64,000 nucleotides of DNA from Panulirus ornatus (Eukaryota > Arthropoda > Malacostraca > Decapoda > Palinuridae). Each line of letters opens with the position of its first letter. Position 1 is the first letter of the stretch. A program made the position numbers and the translations under genes. The notes under the pieces were generated by a model. That model saw only the letters and a program-made list of their open reading frames with translations. It made no database searches and had not been told where the DNA came from. The stretch lies in contig NC_092225.1 of assembly GCF_036320965.1 (NCBI RefSeq), forward strand, positions 35,624,387-35,688,386. Reading direction: 5' to 3'. This document shows positions 37,389 through 47,872 of the stretch, in pieces.

Positions 37389-38457
37389 ACTATTCTGAAT
37401 GATGCTAGTACTAAATGTAGAAATCCGATAGACAGGTTATGATCGTCGCAGCAATGATGAAGAATGCGAAACATATTTCATTTCCAGCTGTTTTCATTTG
37501 CTTCCTTTTATCACATCACTTAGAAATGAAATTAGAAAAAGAAAGTGTCACGTGTCATTTAGCAGAATGTCAAGTATATATTGTTTTTGAATGGTAAAGG
37601 AAAACATAATGTTCATACCACGCAAAGTAGAACAAAGGACTTCATTCTCATGACATTTTTAATTTAACCGTTTTCTTTGATGATTGATACATTTCCCGTT
37701 TTCTAATAGTTAAAATCGCTTTTCCAGATGGCGTTACTGTTAGCATCACAAATTCTTTTAATTGCGCTCATTTGTATCTTGTTTCTTTGTATGGTCAGCA
37801 CTGCTGCCTTGGTAGTCTTCAATGTGTTGTGTCCCAAGACGGATGTGTTCCTACGCTCTGTATTTCAAGTCTCTGTTGTCTGATGTCTTAGTGTCTACTT
37901 GTCTTTTCGGTAAGTCTTTACTCTAATAATGTTTTTGTGCATTTATCCTTGAAAAGTGGGTTTCTTGAGATTTTATTCTGTGTATACATTCGGAGGAGGG
38001 ATCGCGTTTCTAGTTTTGTTTAGAATGCCATGATCAGCTCGTTTTTCAACTTTTCTAGCAAATTCTATTGGGCTATTCACATATTTTATTTTGCTGCATC
38101 TGGTAGCCTTGTAAGTTCTTTGTCTTCTAAATGTAGATCATTTTTTTTAAGTTTAATGCAATATGATAGACGAAAGTTACCTCTCTAGCGGTGGTAGGCA
38201 TAAGTACATGCGCAGTGACAATGCGCAAGTCATAGCTAACAAGCTAACAATCAATTACCTCATCATGACAGTCCGGCACGCCAACACTGCTCTCTAGCGG
38301 AGGTAACCATAACTAACATGCGCATTGACATTGCGCAAGTCAAAGGTAACAAGCGAACAATCAGTTACCTCATCAAGGCTTCATCAATTTTAGCAGAGCG
38401 ATGTTTTTATCATTATCAGTAATAAATAATGGTCAATAACATGATGAACGCTACCTC
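37389..38457 (+). repeat. 1.2-kb satellite, unit 2 (about 150-bp internal deletion)
   Basis: The sequence jumps from GACAGGTTATGAT straight to CGTCGCAGCAATGATG. This removes the TTTTTTGTTTTAG acceptor and most of the first half of exon-like segment 1. The same deletion is present in unit 3, so the two derive from one deleted ancestor. Confidence 0.9.
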
Positions 38458-39500
38458 ACTATTCTGAATGATGCTAGTACTAAATGTAGAAATCCGATAG
38501 ACAGGTTATGATCGTCGCAGCAATGATGAAGAATGCGAAACATATTTCATTTCCAGCTGTTTTCATTTGCTTCCTTTTATCACATCACTTAGAAATGAAA
38601 TTAGAAAAAGAAAGTGTCACGTGTCTTTAGCAGAATGTCAAGTATATATTGTTTTTGAATGGTAAAGGAAAACATAATGTTCATACCACGCAAAGTAGAA
38701 CAAAGGACTTCATTCTCATGACATTTTTAATTTAACCATTTTCTTTGATGATTGATACATTTCCCGTTTTCTAATAGTTAAAATCGCTTTTCCAGATGGC
38801 GTTACTGTTAGCATCACAAATTCTTTTAATTGCGCTCATTTGTATCTTGTTTCTTTGTATGGTCAGCACTGCTGCCTTGGTAGTCTTCAATGTGTTGTGT
38901 CCCAAGACGGATGTGTTCCTACGCTCTGTATTTCAAGTCTCTGTTGTCTGATGTCTTAGTGTCTACTTGTCTTTTCGGTAAGTCTTTACTCTAATAATGT
39001 TTTTGTGCATTTATCCTTGAAAAGTGGGTTTCTTGAGATTTTATTCTGTGTATACATTCGGAGGAGGGATCGCGTTTCTAGTTTTGTTTAGAATGCCATT
39101 ATCAGCTCGTTTTTCAACTTTTCTATCAAATTCTATTGGGCTATTCACATATTTTATTTTGCTGCATCTGGTAGCCTTGTAAGTTCTTTGTCTTCTAAAT
39201 GTAGATCATTTTTTTTAAGTTTAATGCAATATGATAGACGAATGTTACCTCTCTAGCGGTACATGCACAGTGACATTGCGCAAGTCATAGCTAACAAGCT
39301 AACAATCAATTACCTCATCATGACAGTCCGGCACGCCAACACTGCTCTCTAGCGGAGGTAGCCATAATTAACATTGCGCAAGTCAAAGGTAACAAGCGAA
39401 CAATCAATTACCTCATCAAGGCTTCATCAATTTTAGCAGACCGATGTTTTTATCATTATCAGTAATAAATAATGGTTAATAACATGATCAACGCCACCTC
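38458..39500 (+). repeat. 1.2-kb satellite, unit 3 (shares the deletion of unit 2)
   Basis: Nearly identical to unit 2 through most of its length, including the ~150-bp deletion. It also lost TGGTAGGCATAAG near 39,258 and about a dozen bases at the second TGCGCA pair near 39,370. It is the shortest clean unit in the array. Confidence 0.9.
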
Positions 39501-40732
39501 ACTATTCTGAATGATGCTAGTACTAAATGTAGAAATCCGATAGATAGGTTGATTGTTCATCGGGAACGTGTTTCTAAAGTAAACATTATTTACCACATTG
39601 ATAATCTCACTCATTTGAATAACGTTTTTTGTTTTAGATTAGCAATAAAATCAAAGTAACAGACCATCAGGTCCTTTCGAATCTTTTTGTTGCTAGCAGC
39701 AGTCAACGTCGCAGCAATGATGAAGAATGCGAATCAAATATGATTAGCATTTCCAGCTGTTTTCATTTGATTCCTTTTATCACATCACTTAGAAATGAAA
39801 TTAGAAAAAGAAAGTGACACGTGTCATTTAACAATGTCAAGTATATATTTTTTTTTGAATGGTAAAGGAAAAACATAATATTCATACCGCGCAAAGTAGA
39901 ACAAAGGACTTCATTCTCATGACATTTTTAATTTAACCGTTTTCTTTGATGATTGATTCATTTCCCGTTTTTAACGCTTTTCCAGATGGCGTTACTGTTA
40001 GCATCACAAATTCTTTTAATTGCGTTTCTTTGTATCTTGTTTCTTTGTATGGTCAGCACTGCTGCCTCGGTAGTCTTCAATGTGTTGTATCCCAAGACGG
40101 ATGTGTTCCTACGCTCTGTATTTCAATTCTCTGTTGTCTGATGTCTTAGTGTCTACTTGTTCTTTCGGTAAGTCTTTACTCTAATAATGTTTTGGTGCAT
40201 TTATCCTTGAAAAGTGGGTTTCTTGAGCTTTTATTCCGCGTATAGATACGGAGGAAAGATCGCGCTTCTAGTTTTGTTTAGAATGCCATGATCAGCTCTT
40301 TTTTCAACTTTTCTATCAAATTCTTTTGGGTTATTTACATTTTATTATTTTATTTTTTCTTATTTTATTATTTATTTTTCTGCTTCTGGTAGCCTTGTAA
40401 GTTTTTTGTCTTCTAAATATACATCATTTTTTTAAGTTTAATGCAATATGATAGACGAAAGTTACCTCTCTAGCGGTGTTAGGCATTAGGCATAAGTACA
40501 TGCGCAGTGACATGGCGCAAGTCATAGCTAACAAGCTAACAATCAATTACCTCATCATGACAGTCTGGCACGCCAACACTGCTCTCTAGCGGAGGTAGCC
40601 ATAACTAACATGCGCATTGACATTGCGCAAGTCAAAGGTAACAAGCGAACAATCAGTTACCTCATCAAGGCTTCATCAATTTTAGCATTGTCAGTATAAA
40701 ATAATGGTTAATAACATGATTAACGCCACCTC
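39501..40732 (+). repeat. 1.2-kb satellite, unit 4
   Basis: Full-length unit with private changes: an insertion giving GAATCAAATATGATTAGC near 39,730, loss of CTAATAGTTAAAAT before the second acceptor near 39,970, and an expanded TTATTTTATT stretch near 40,336-40,380. The 14-base loss joins an ATG frame to a cysteine-rich alternative frame (39,946-40,149). Exon-like segment 1 ends early at TGA (AAG TGA). Confidence 0.9.
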
Positions 40733-41935
40733 ACTATTCTGAATGATGCTACTACTAAATGTAGAAATCCGATAGACAGGTTCATTGTTCATCGGGAACG
40801 TGTTTCTAAAGTAAACATTATTTAACCCCATTGATAATTTCACTCATTTGAATAACGTTTTTTGTTTTAGATTAGCAATAAAATCAAAGTAACAGAACAC
40901 CAGGTCCTTTCGAATCTTTGTTGCTAGCAGCAGTCAACGTCGCAGCAATGATGAAGAATGCGAATCATATTTCATTTCCAGCTGTTTTCATTTGCTTCCT
41001 TTTATCACATCACTTAGAAATGAAATTAGAAAAAGAAAGTGTCACGTGTCATTTAACAGAATGTCAAGTATATATTCTTTCAGGTAAAGGAAAACATAAT
41101 ATTCATACCGCGCAAAGTAGAACAAAGGACTTCATTCTCATGACATTTTTAATTTAACCGTTTTCTTTGATGATTGACACATTTCCCGTTTTCTAATAGT
41201 TAAAATCGCTTTTCCATATAGCGTTACTGTTAGCATCACAAATTCTTTTAATTGCGCTTCTTTGTATCTTGTTTCTTTGTATGGTCAGCACTGCTGCCTC
41301 GGTAGTCTTCAATGTGTTGTGTCCCAAGACGCATGACTTCCTACGCTCTGTATTTCAAGTCTCTGATGTCTTTGTTGTCTACTTGTCTTTTCGGTAAGTC
41401 TACTCTAATAATGTTTTTGTGTATTTATCCTTGAAAAGTAGGTTTCTTGAGCTTTTATTCCGCGTATAGATACGGAGGAAGGATCGCGATTCTAGTTTTG
41501 TTTATAATTTCATGATCAGCTCTTTTCAACTATTCTATCAAATTCTTTTGGGTTATTCATATATTTTATTTTTCTGCTTCTGGTAGCCTTGTAAGTTCTT
41601 TGTCTTATAAATGTAGATCATTTTTTTTAAGTTTAATGCAATATGATAGACGAAAGTTACCTCTCTAGCGGTGGTAGGCATAAGTACATGCGCAGAGACA
41701 TTGCGCAAGTCATAGCTAACAAGCTAACAATCAATTACCTCATCATGACAGTCCGGCACGCCAACACTGCTCTCTAGCGGAGGTAGCTATAACTAACATG
41801 CGCATTGACATTGCGCAAGTCAAAGGTAACAAGCGAACAATAAATTACCTCATCAAGGCTTTATCAATTTTAGCAGACCAATGTTTTTATCATTATCAGT
41901 ATAAAATAATGGTTAATAACATGATCAACGCCCTC
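40733..41935 (+). repeat. 1.2-kb satellite, unit 5
   Basis: Carries a 2-base deletion (CTTTGTTGC for CTTTGTGTTGC) that closes exon-like frame 1 at TAG. The second acceptor and start changed from CCAGATGGCG to CCATATAGCG, so the ATG is lost. The unit tail reads CGCCCTCAC in place of CGCCACCTCAC, which opens a 76-codon frame at 41,798-42,028 across the unit boundary. Confidence 0.9.
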
Positions 41936-43141
41936 ACTATTCTGAATGATGCTAGTACTAAATGTAGAAATCCGATAGACAGGTTGATTGTTCATTGGGA
42001 ACGTGTTTCTAAAGTAAACATTATTTAACCCCATTGATAATTCCACTCATTTGAATAAGGTTTTTTGTTTTAAGTTAGCTATAAAATCAAAGTAACAGAA
42101 CACCAGGTCCTTTCGAATCTTTGTTGCTAGCAGCAGTCAACGTCGCAGCAATGATGAAGAATGCGAATCATATTTCATTTCCAGCTGTTTTCATTTGCTT
42201 CCTTTTATCACATCACTTAGAAATGAAATTAGAAAAAGAAAGTGTCACGTCATTTAACAGAATGTCAAGTATATATTCTTTCAGGTAAAGGAAAACATAA
42301 TATTCATACCGCGCAAAGTAGAACAAAGGACTTCATTCTCATGACATTTTTAATTTAACCGTTTTCTTTGATGATTGATACATTTCCCGTTTTCTAATAG
42401 TTAAAATCGCTTTTCCATATGGCGTTACTGTTAGCATCACAAGTTCTTTTAATTGCGCTTCTTTGTATCTTGTTTCTTTGTATGGTCAGCACTGCTGCCT
42501 CGGTAGTCTTCAATGTGTTGTGTCCCAAGACGGATGTCTTCCTTCGCTCTGTATTTCAAGTCTCTGTTGTCTGATGTCTTAGTGTCTACTTGTCTTTTCG
42601 GTAAGTCTAAGAATGTTTTTGTGCATTTATCCTTGAAAAGTAGGTTTCTTGAGCTTTTATTCCGCGTATAGATACGGAGGAAGGATCGCGCTTCTAGTTT
42701 TCTTTAGAATGCCATGATCAGCTCTATTTTCAGCTTTTCTATCAAATTCTTTTGGGTTATTCGAATATTTTATTTTTCTGCTTCTGGTAGCCTTGTAAGT
42801 TCTTGGTCTTCTAAATATAGATCATTTTTTTTAAGTTTAATGCAATATGCTAGACGAAAGTTACCTCTCTAGCGGTGGTAGGCATAAGTACATGCGCAGT
42901 GACATTGCGCAAGTCATAGCTAACAAGCTAACAATCAATTACCTCATCATGACAGTCCGGCACGCCAACACTGCTCTCTAGCGGAGGTAGCCATAACTAA
43001 CATGCGCATTGACATTGCGCAAGTCAAATGTAGCAAGCGAACAATCAATTACCTCATCAAGGCTTCATTAATTTTAGCAGACGGATGTTTTTATCATTAT
43101 CAGTATAAAATAATTGTTAATAACATGATCAACGCCTCCTC
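41936..43141 (+). repeat. 1.2-kb satellite, unit 6
   Basis: Shares the 2-base deletion of unit 5. The second acceptor reads CCATATGGCG, so AG is lost but ATG is kept. It has the 7-base insertion (CTCTGTTGTCTGATG) that stops exon-like frame 2, and the shortened GTAAGTCTAAGAATG intron start. The same two markers occur together in units 8 and 11. Confidence 0.9.
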
Positions 43142-43615
43142 ACTATTCTGAATGATGCTAGTACTAAATGTAATAATCCGATAGACGTGTTTCTAAAGTA
43201 AACATTATTTAACCCCATTGATAATTTCACTCATTTGAATAACGTTTTTTGTTTTAGATTAGCAATAAAATCAAAGTAACAGACCACCAGGTCCTTTCGA
43301 ATCTTTGTGTTGCTAGCAGCAGTCAACGTCGCAGCAATGATGAAGAATGCGAATCATATTTCATTTCCAGCTGTTTTCATTTGCTTCCTTTTATCACATC
43401 ACTTAGAAATGAAATTAGAAAAAGAAATTGTCACGTGTCATTTAACAGAATGTCAAGTATATATATTCTTTTACCATTCAGGTAAAGGAAAACATAATAT
43501 TCATACCGCGCAAAGTAGAACAAAGGACTTCATTCTCATGACATTTTTAATTTAACCGTTTTCTTTGATGATTGATACATTTCCCGTTTTCTAATAGTTA
43601 AAATCGCTTTTCCAG

Positions 43616-43790
43616 ATGGCGTTACTGTTAGCATCACAAGTTCTTTTAATTGCGCTTCTTTGTATCTTGCTTCTTTGTATGGTGAGCACTGCTGCCTCGG
43701 TAGTCTTCAATGTGTTGTGTCCCAAGACGGATGTCTTCCTACGTTCTGTATTTCAAGTCTCTGATGTCTTAGTGTCTACTTGTCTTTTCG
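43616..43790 (+). other. Exon-like segment 2 with signal-peptide-like start (unit 7)
   Basis: Follows CGCTTTTCCAG and begins exactly with ATGGCG. It ends at CTTTTCG|GTAAGT. The 175 bp are open for 58 codons plus one base. Residues 1-30 are strongly hydrophobic (MALLLASQVLLIALLC, later CMVSTAASVVF), resembling a signal peptide or single membrane anchor. A possible small-residue cleavage context lies around STAA at residues 24-27. The rest is short and not recognised; it includes a CPKTDVF motif. No downstream exon in the needed phase is convincing. It is also open in units 9 and 10; units with the 7-base insertion stop about ten codons before the donor. Confidence 0.3.
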
Positions 43791-44290
43791 GTAAGTCTTT
43801 ACTCTAATAATGTTTTTGTGCATTTATCCTTGAAAAGTAGGTTTCTTGAGCTTTTATTCCGCGTATAGATACGGAGGAAGGATCGCGCTTCTAGCTTTGT
43901 TTAGAATGCCATGATCAGCTCTTTTCAACTTTTCTATCAAATTCTTTTGGGTTATTCACATATTTTATTTTTCTGCTTCTGGTAGCCTTGTAAGTTCTTT
44001 GTCTTCTAAATGTAGATCATTTTTTTTAAGTTTAATGCAATATGATAGAAGAAAGTTACCTCTCTAGCGTTGGTAGGCATAAGTACATGCGCAGAGACAT
44101 TGCGCAAGTCATAGCTAACAATCAATTACCTCATCATGACAGTCCGGCACGCCAACACTGCTCTCTAGCGGAGGTAACCATAACTAACATGCGCATTGAC
44201 ATTGCGCAAGTCAAAAGTAACAAGCGAACAATCAATTACCTCGTCAAGGCTTCATCAATTTTAGCAGACCAATGTTTTTATCATTATCAG

Positions 44291-44299
44291 TATAAAATA
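44291..44299 (+). promoter_or_regulatory. TATA-box-like TATAAAATA, one per unit (example)
   Basis: TATAAAATA fits the eukaryotic TATA consensus and lies ahead of the phase marker. It is kept in most clean units from unit 4 onward; the first three copies of this position read GTAATAAATAATGG instead. No transcript start can be proven. In an AT-rich satellite the motif may arise by chance, but it is shared by descent across the array. Confidence 0.2.
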
Positions 44300-44375
44300 A
44301 TGGTTAATAACATGATCAACGCCACCTCACTATTCTGAATGATGCTAGAACTAAATGTAGAAATCCGATAGACAG

Positions 44376-44466
44376 GTTGATTGTTCATCGGGAACGTGTT
44401 TCTAAAGTAAACATTATTTAACCCCATTGAAAATTTCACTTATTTGAATAACGTTTTTTGTTTTAG
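44376..44466 (+). other. Intron-like segment, GACAG|GTTGAT to TTTTTTGTTTTAG (unit 8 example)
   Basis: A 91-bp stretch starts with GT after CAG and ends in an unusually good pyrimidine tract plus TAG. If real, it would join a short upstream exon to exon-like segment 1. The donor is only moderate. Unit 7 has lost the donor side and units 2-3 the acceptor side. Confidence 0.25.
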
Positions 44467-44688
44467 ATTAGCAATAAAATCAAAGTAACAGAACACCAGG
44501 TCCTTTCGAATCTTTGTGTTGCTAGCAGCAGTCAACGTCGCAGCAATGATGAAGAATGCGAATCATATTTCATTTCCAGCTGTTTTCATTTGCTTCCTTT
44601 TATCACATCACTTAGAAATGAAATTAGAAAAAGAAAGTGTCACGTGTCATTTAACAGAATGTCAAGTATATATTCTTTTACCATTCAG
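44467..44688 (+). other. Exon-like segment 1, open for 74 codons (unit 8)
   Basis: Bounded by TTTTTTGTTTTAG on the left and CATTCAG|GTAAAG on the right. The 222 bp are open from ATT AGC AAT AAA to ACC ATT CAG, and both ends fall in phase 0. The predicted peptide has no recognised domain; it holds a QRRSNDEECESYF stretch near the middle and a basic NEIRKRK stretch later. A second frame of the same bases is also open for 50-60 codons, so openness alone is weak evidence. Other units break it: stops in units 1, 4, 11 and 12, a 2-base shift in units 5-6, and donor loss in unit 9. It could be a decayed duplicated exon. Confidence 0.3.
44641..44674 (+). promoter_or_regulatory. E-box CACGTG followed by TATATATT (unit 8 example)
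   Basis: CACGTG at 44,641 lies about 26 bp ahead of TATATATT at 44,667. Both occur at the same place in most clean units; unit 10 lost the E-box and unit 9 the TATATATT. The pair resembles a core promoter that would drive the ATGGCG frame. It conflicts with the alternative reading in which the same bases lie inside an exon. Function is unproven. Confidence 0.2.
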
Positions 44689-45267
44689 GTAAAGGAAAAC
44701 ATAATATTCATACCGCGCAAAGAAAAACAAAGACTTCATTCTCATGACATTTTTAATTTAACCGTTTTCTTTGATGATTGATATATTTCCCGTTTTCTAA
44801 TAGTTAAAATCGCTTTTCCAGATGGCGTTACTGTTTGCATCACAAATTCTTTTAATTGCGCTTCTTTGTATCTTGTTTCTTTGCATGGTCAGCACTGCTG
44901 CCTCGGTAGTCTTCAATGTGTTGTGTCCCAAGACGGATGTCTTCCTTCGCTCTGTATTTCAAGTCTCTGTTGTCTGATGTCTTAGTGTCTACTTGTCTTT
45001 TCCGTAAGTCTAAGAATGTTTTTGTGCATTTATCCTTGAAAAGTAGGTTTCTTGAGCTTTTATTCCGCGTATAAATACGGAGGAAGGATCGCGCTTCAAA
45101 TTTTGTTTAGAATGCCATGATCAGCTCTTTTTTCAGCTTTTCTATCAAATTCTTTTGGGTTATTCGCATATTTTATTTTTCTGCTTCTGGTAGCCTTGTA
45201 AGTTCTTTGTCTTCTAAATGTAGATCATTTTTTTTAAGTTTAATGCAATATGCTATACGAAAGTTAC

Positions 45268-45486
45268 CTCTCTAGCGGTGGTAGGCATAAGTACATGCGC
45301 AGTGACATTGCGCAAGTCATAGCTAACAAGCTAACAATCAATTACCTCATCATGACAGTCTGGCACGCCAACACTGCTCTCTAGCGGAGGTAGCCATAAC
45401 TAACATGCGCATTGACATTGCGCAAGTCAAAGGTAACAAGCGAACAATCAATTACCTCGTCAAGGCTTCATCAATTTTAGCAGACC
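45268..45486 (+). repeat. Internal ~109-bp direct duplication with TGCGCA pairs (unit 8 example)
   Basis: Two copies begin CTCTCTAGCGG at 45,268 and 45,377. Each contains CATAA(G/C), then ACATGCGCA, GACATTGCGCAAGTCA, AACAAGC and ACAATCAATTACCTC in the same order. Each copy holds two TGCGCA palindromes 13 bp apart (45,296, 45,309, 45,406 and 45,419). The duplication is present in every clean unit, so it predates array expansion. The two copies have diverged from each other more than the same copy differs between units. TGCGCA resembles an NRF-1 half site; that is only a similarity. Confidence 0.85.
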
Positions 45487-45544
45487 AAAGTTTTTATTAT
45501 TATCAGTATAAAATAATGGTTAATAACATGATCAACGCCACCTC

Positions 45545-46700
45545 ACTATTCTGAATGATGCTAGTTCTAAATGTAGAAATCCGATGGATAGGTTGATTGT
45601 TCATCGGGAACGTGTTTCTAAAGTAAACACATTGATAATTTCACTCATTTGAATAACGTTTTTTGTTTTAGATTAGCAATAAAATCAAAGTAACAGACCA
45701 CCAGGTCCTTTCGAATCTTTGTGTTGCTAGCAGCAGTCAACATCGCAGCAATGATGAAGAATGCGAATCATATTTAATTTCCAGCTGTTTTCATTTGCTT
45801 CCTTTTATCACATCACTTCGAAATGAAATTAGAAAAAGAAAGTGTCACGTGTCATTTAACAGAATGTTAAACATAATATTCATACCGCGCAAAGTAGAAC
45901 AAAGGACTTCATTCTCATGACATTTTTAATTTAACCGTTTTCTTTGATGATTGATACATTTCCCGTTTTCTAATAGTTAAAATCGCTTTTCCTGATGGCG
46001 TTAGTGTTAGCATCACAAGTTCTTTTAATTGCACTTCTTTGTATCTTGTTTCTTTGTATGGTCAGCACTGCTGCCTCGGTAGTCTTCAATGTGTTGTATC
46101 ACAAGACGGATGTCTTCCTACGCTCTGTATTTCAAGTCTCTGATGTCTTAGTGTCTACTTGTCTTTTCGGTGTCTTTACTCTAATAATGTTTTTGTGCAT
46201 TTATCCTTGAAAAGTAGGTTTCTTGAGCTTTTATTCCGCGTATAGATACGGAGGAAGGATCGCGCTTCTAGTTTTGTTTAGAATGCCATGATCAGCTCTT
46301 TTCAACTTTTCTATCAAATTCTTTTGGGTTATTCACATATTTTATTTTTCTGCTTCTGGTAGACTTGTAAGTTCTTTGTCTTATAAATGTAGATCATTTT
46401 TTTTAAGTTTAATGCAATATGATAGACGAAAGTTACCTCTCTAGCGGTGGTAGGCATAAGTACATGCGCAGAGACATTGCGCAAGTCATAGCTAACAAGC
46501 TAACAATCAATTACCTCATCATGACAGTCCAGCACGCCAACACTGCTCTCTACCGGAGGTAGCTATAACTAACATGCGCAAGTCAAAGGTAGCAAGCGAA
46601 CAATCAATTACCTCATCAAGGCTTCATCAATTTTAGCAGACCAATGTTTTTATCATTATCAGTATAAAATAATGGTTAATAACATTATCAACGCCTCTTC
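45545..46700 (+). repeat. 1.2-kb satellite, unit 9
   Basis: A deletion of about 30 bases after CAGAATGT removes TATATATT and the CAG|GTAAAG donor. The second acceptor is CCTGATGG, so AG is lost. The CG|GTAAGT donor is also lost (TTTTCGGTGTCTTTAC), letting the ATGGCG frame run to 71 codons at 45,995-46,210. One TGCGCA pair is reduced near 46,575. Confidence 0.9.
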
Positions 46701-46839
46701 ACTATTCTGAATGATGCTAGTACTAAATGTAGAAATCCGATAGACAGGTTGATTGTTCATCGGGAACGTGTTTCTAAAGTAAACATTATTTAACCCCATT
46801 GATAATTTCACTCATTTCAATAACATTTTTTTGTTTTAG

Positions 46840-47055
46840 GTTAGCAATAAAATCAAAGTAACAGAACACCAGGTCCTTTCGAATCTTTGTGTTGCTAGCA
46901 GCAGTCAACGTCGCAGCAATGATGAAGAATGCGAATCATATTTCATTTCCAGCTGTTTTCATTTGCTTCCTTTTATCACATCACTTAGAAATGAAATTAG
47001 GAAAAGAGTCACGTCATTTAACAGAATGTCAAGTATATATTGTTTTACCATTCAG
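46840..47055 (+). other. Exon-like segment 1, open for 72 codons (unit 10)
   Basis: Acceptor TTTTTTTGTTTTAG ends at 46,839; the donor CATTCAG|GTAAAG follows 47,055. Relative to unit 8 the segment has lost six bases in the basic stretch, an in-frame change. It ends in phase 0 and could be joined through a 130-bp intron (47,056-47,185) to the ATG of segment 2 without a shift. Among the clean units this is the only one in which I found both segments open and in phase. I recognise no family. Confidence 0.3.
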
Positions 47056-47185
47056 GTAAAGGAAAACATAATATTCATATCGCGCAAAGTAGAACAAAGG
47101 ACTTCATTCTCATGACATTTTTAATTTAACCGTTTTCTTTGATGATACATTTCCCGTTTTCTAATAGTTAAAATCGCTTTTCAAG

Positions 47186-47360
47186 ATGGCGTTACTCTTA
47201 GCATCACAAGTTCTTTTAATTGCGCTTCTTTGTATCTTGTTTCTTTGTATGGTCAGCACTGCTGCCTCGGTAGTCTTCAATGTGTTGTGTCCCAAGACGG
47301 ATGTCTTCTTACGCTCTGTATTTCAAGTCTCTGATGTCTTAGTGTCTACTTGTCTTTTCG
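47186..47360 (+). other. Exon-like segment 2 with signal-peptide-like start (unit 10)
   Basis: Starts ATGGCGTTACTC directly after TTTTCAAG and ends at CTTTTCG|GTAAGT, 175 bp, open throughout. The peptide is that of unit 7 apart from a residue or two in the hydrophobic core. It would begin a secreted or membrane protein if translated from this ATG, or continue the frame of segment 1 if spliced to it. Without a convincing next exon or stop, it is only a fragment. Confidence 0.3.
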
Positions 47361-47872
47361 GTAAGTGCATTTATCCTTGAAAAGTAGATTTCTTGAGCTT
47401 TTATTCCGCGTATAGATACGGAGGAAGGATCGCGCTTCTAGTTTTGTTTAGAATGTCATGATCAGCTCTTTTCAACTTTTCTATCAAATTCTTTTGGGTT
47501 ATTCACATATTATATTTTTCTGCTTCTGGTAGCCTTGTCTTATAAATGTAGATCATTTTTTTTAAGTTTAATGCAATATGATAGACGAAAGTTACCTCTC
47601 TAGCGGTGGTAGGCATAAGTACATGCGCAGAGACATTGCGCAAGTCATAGCTAACAAGCTAACAATCAATTACCTCATCATGACAGTCCGGCACGCCAAC
47701 ACTGCTCTCTAGCGGAGGTAGCTATAACTAACATGCGCATTGACATAGCGCAAGTCAAAGGTAACAAGCGAACAATCAATTACCTCATCAAGGCTTCATC
47801 AATTTTAGCAGACCAATGTTTTTATCATTATCAGTATAAAATAATGGTTAATAACATGATCAACGCCACCTC

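Larger units (their letters stand above)
43142..44328 (+). repeat. 1.2-kb satellite, unit 7
   Basis: The GACAG|GTTGAT site and the following ~20 bases are missing (ATAGACGTGTTTCTAAAG). Exon-like segment 1 has an extra TA in TATATATATT. Exon-like segment 2 is intact at 43,616-43,790. Eight bases are lost in the first internal repeat (GCTAACAATC for GCTAACAAGCTAACAATC). This brings both internal repeats into one frame and gives a 98-codon ATG frame at 44,042-44,338. Confidence 0.9.
44329..45544 (+). repeat. 1.2-kb satellite, unit 8
   Basis: Good reference unit for the first half: GACAG|GTTGAT, acceptor, open exon-like segment 1 (44,467-44,688), CACGTG, TATATATT and CAG|GTAAAG are all present. 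Exon-like segment 2 carries the 7-base insertion and stops early. It also has the GTAAGTCTAAGAATG marker. Confidence 0.9.
46701..47872 (+). repeat. 1.2-kb satellite, unit 10 (best-preserved exon-like pair)
   Basis: Both exon-like segments are open and have acceptor and donor signals (46,840-47,055 and 47,186-47,360). A 6-base in-frame deletion in segment 1 (AAAAGAGTCACGTCATT) keeps the frame but removes the E-box. The intron after segment 2 is shortened to GTAAGTGCATTTATCC, and a few bases are missing near 47,535. Confidence 0.9.

Noticed and set aside
40336..40380. AT-rich expansion in unit 4 as a replication origin or matrix-attachment site
   Set aside because: Only a private simple-sequence expansion in one unit; nothing else supports a function.
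43790..43830. Spliced-leader RNA gene at the CG|GTAAGT site followed by AATGTTTTTGTG, resembling an Sm site
   Set aside because: No defined 5' end, no known leader sequence and no associated 5S gene in the unit. The exon ahead has a 58-codon frame rather than a short leader.
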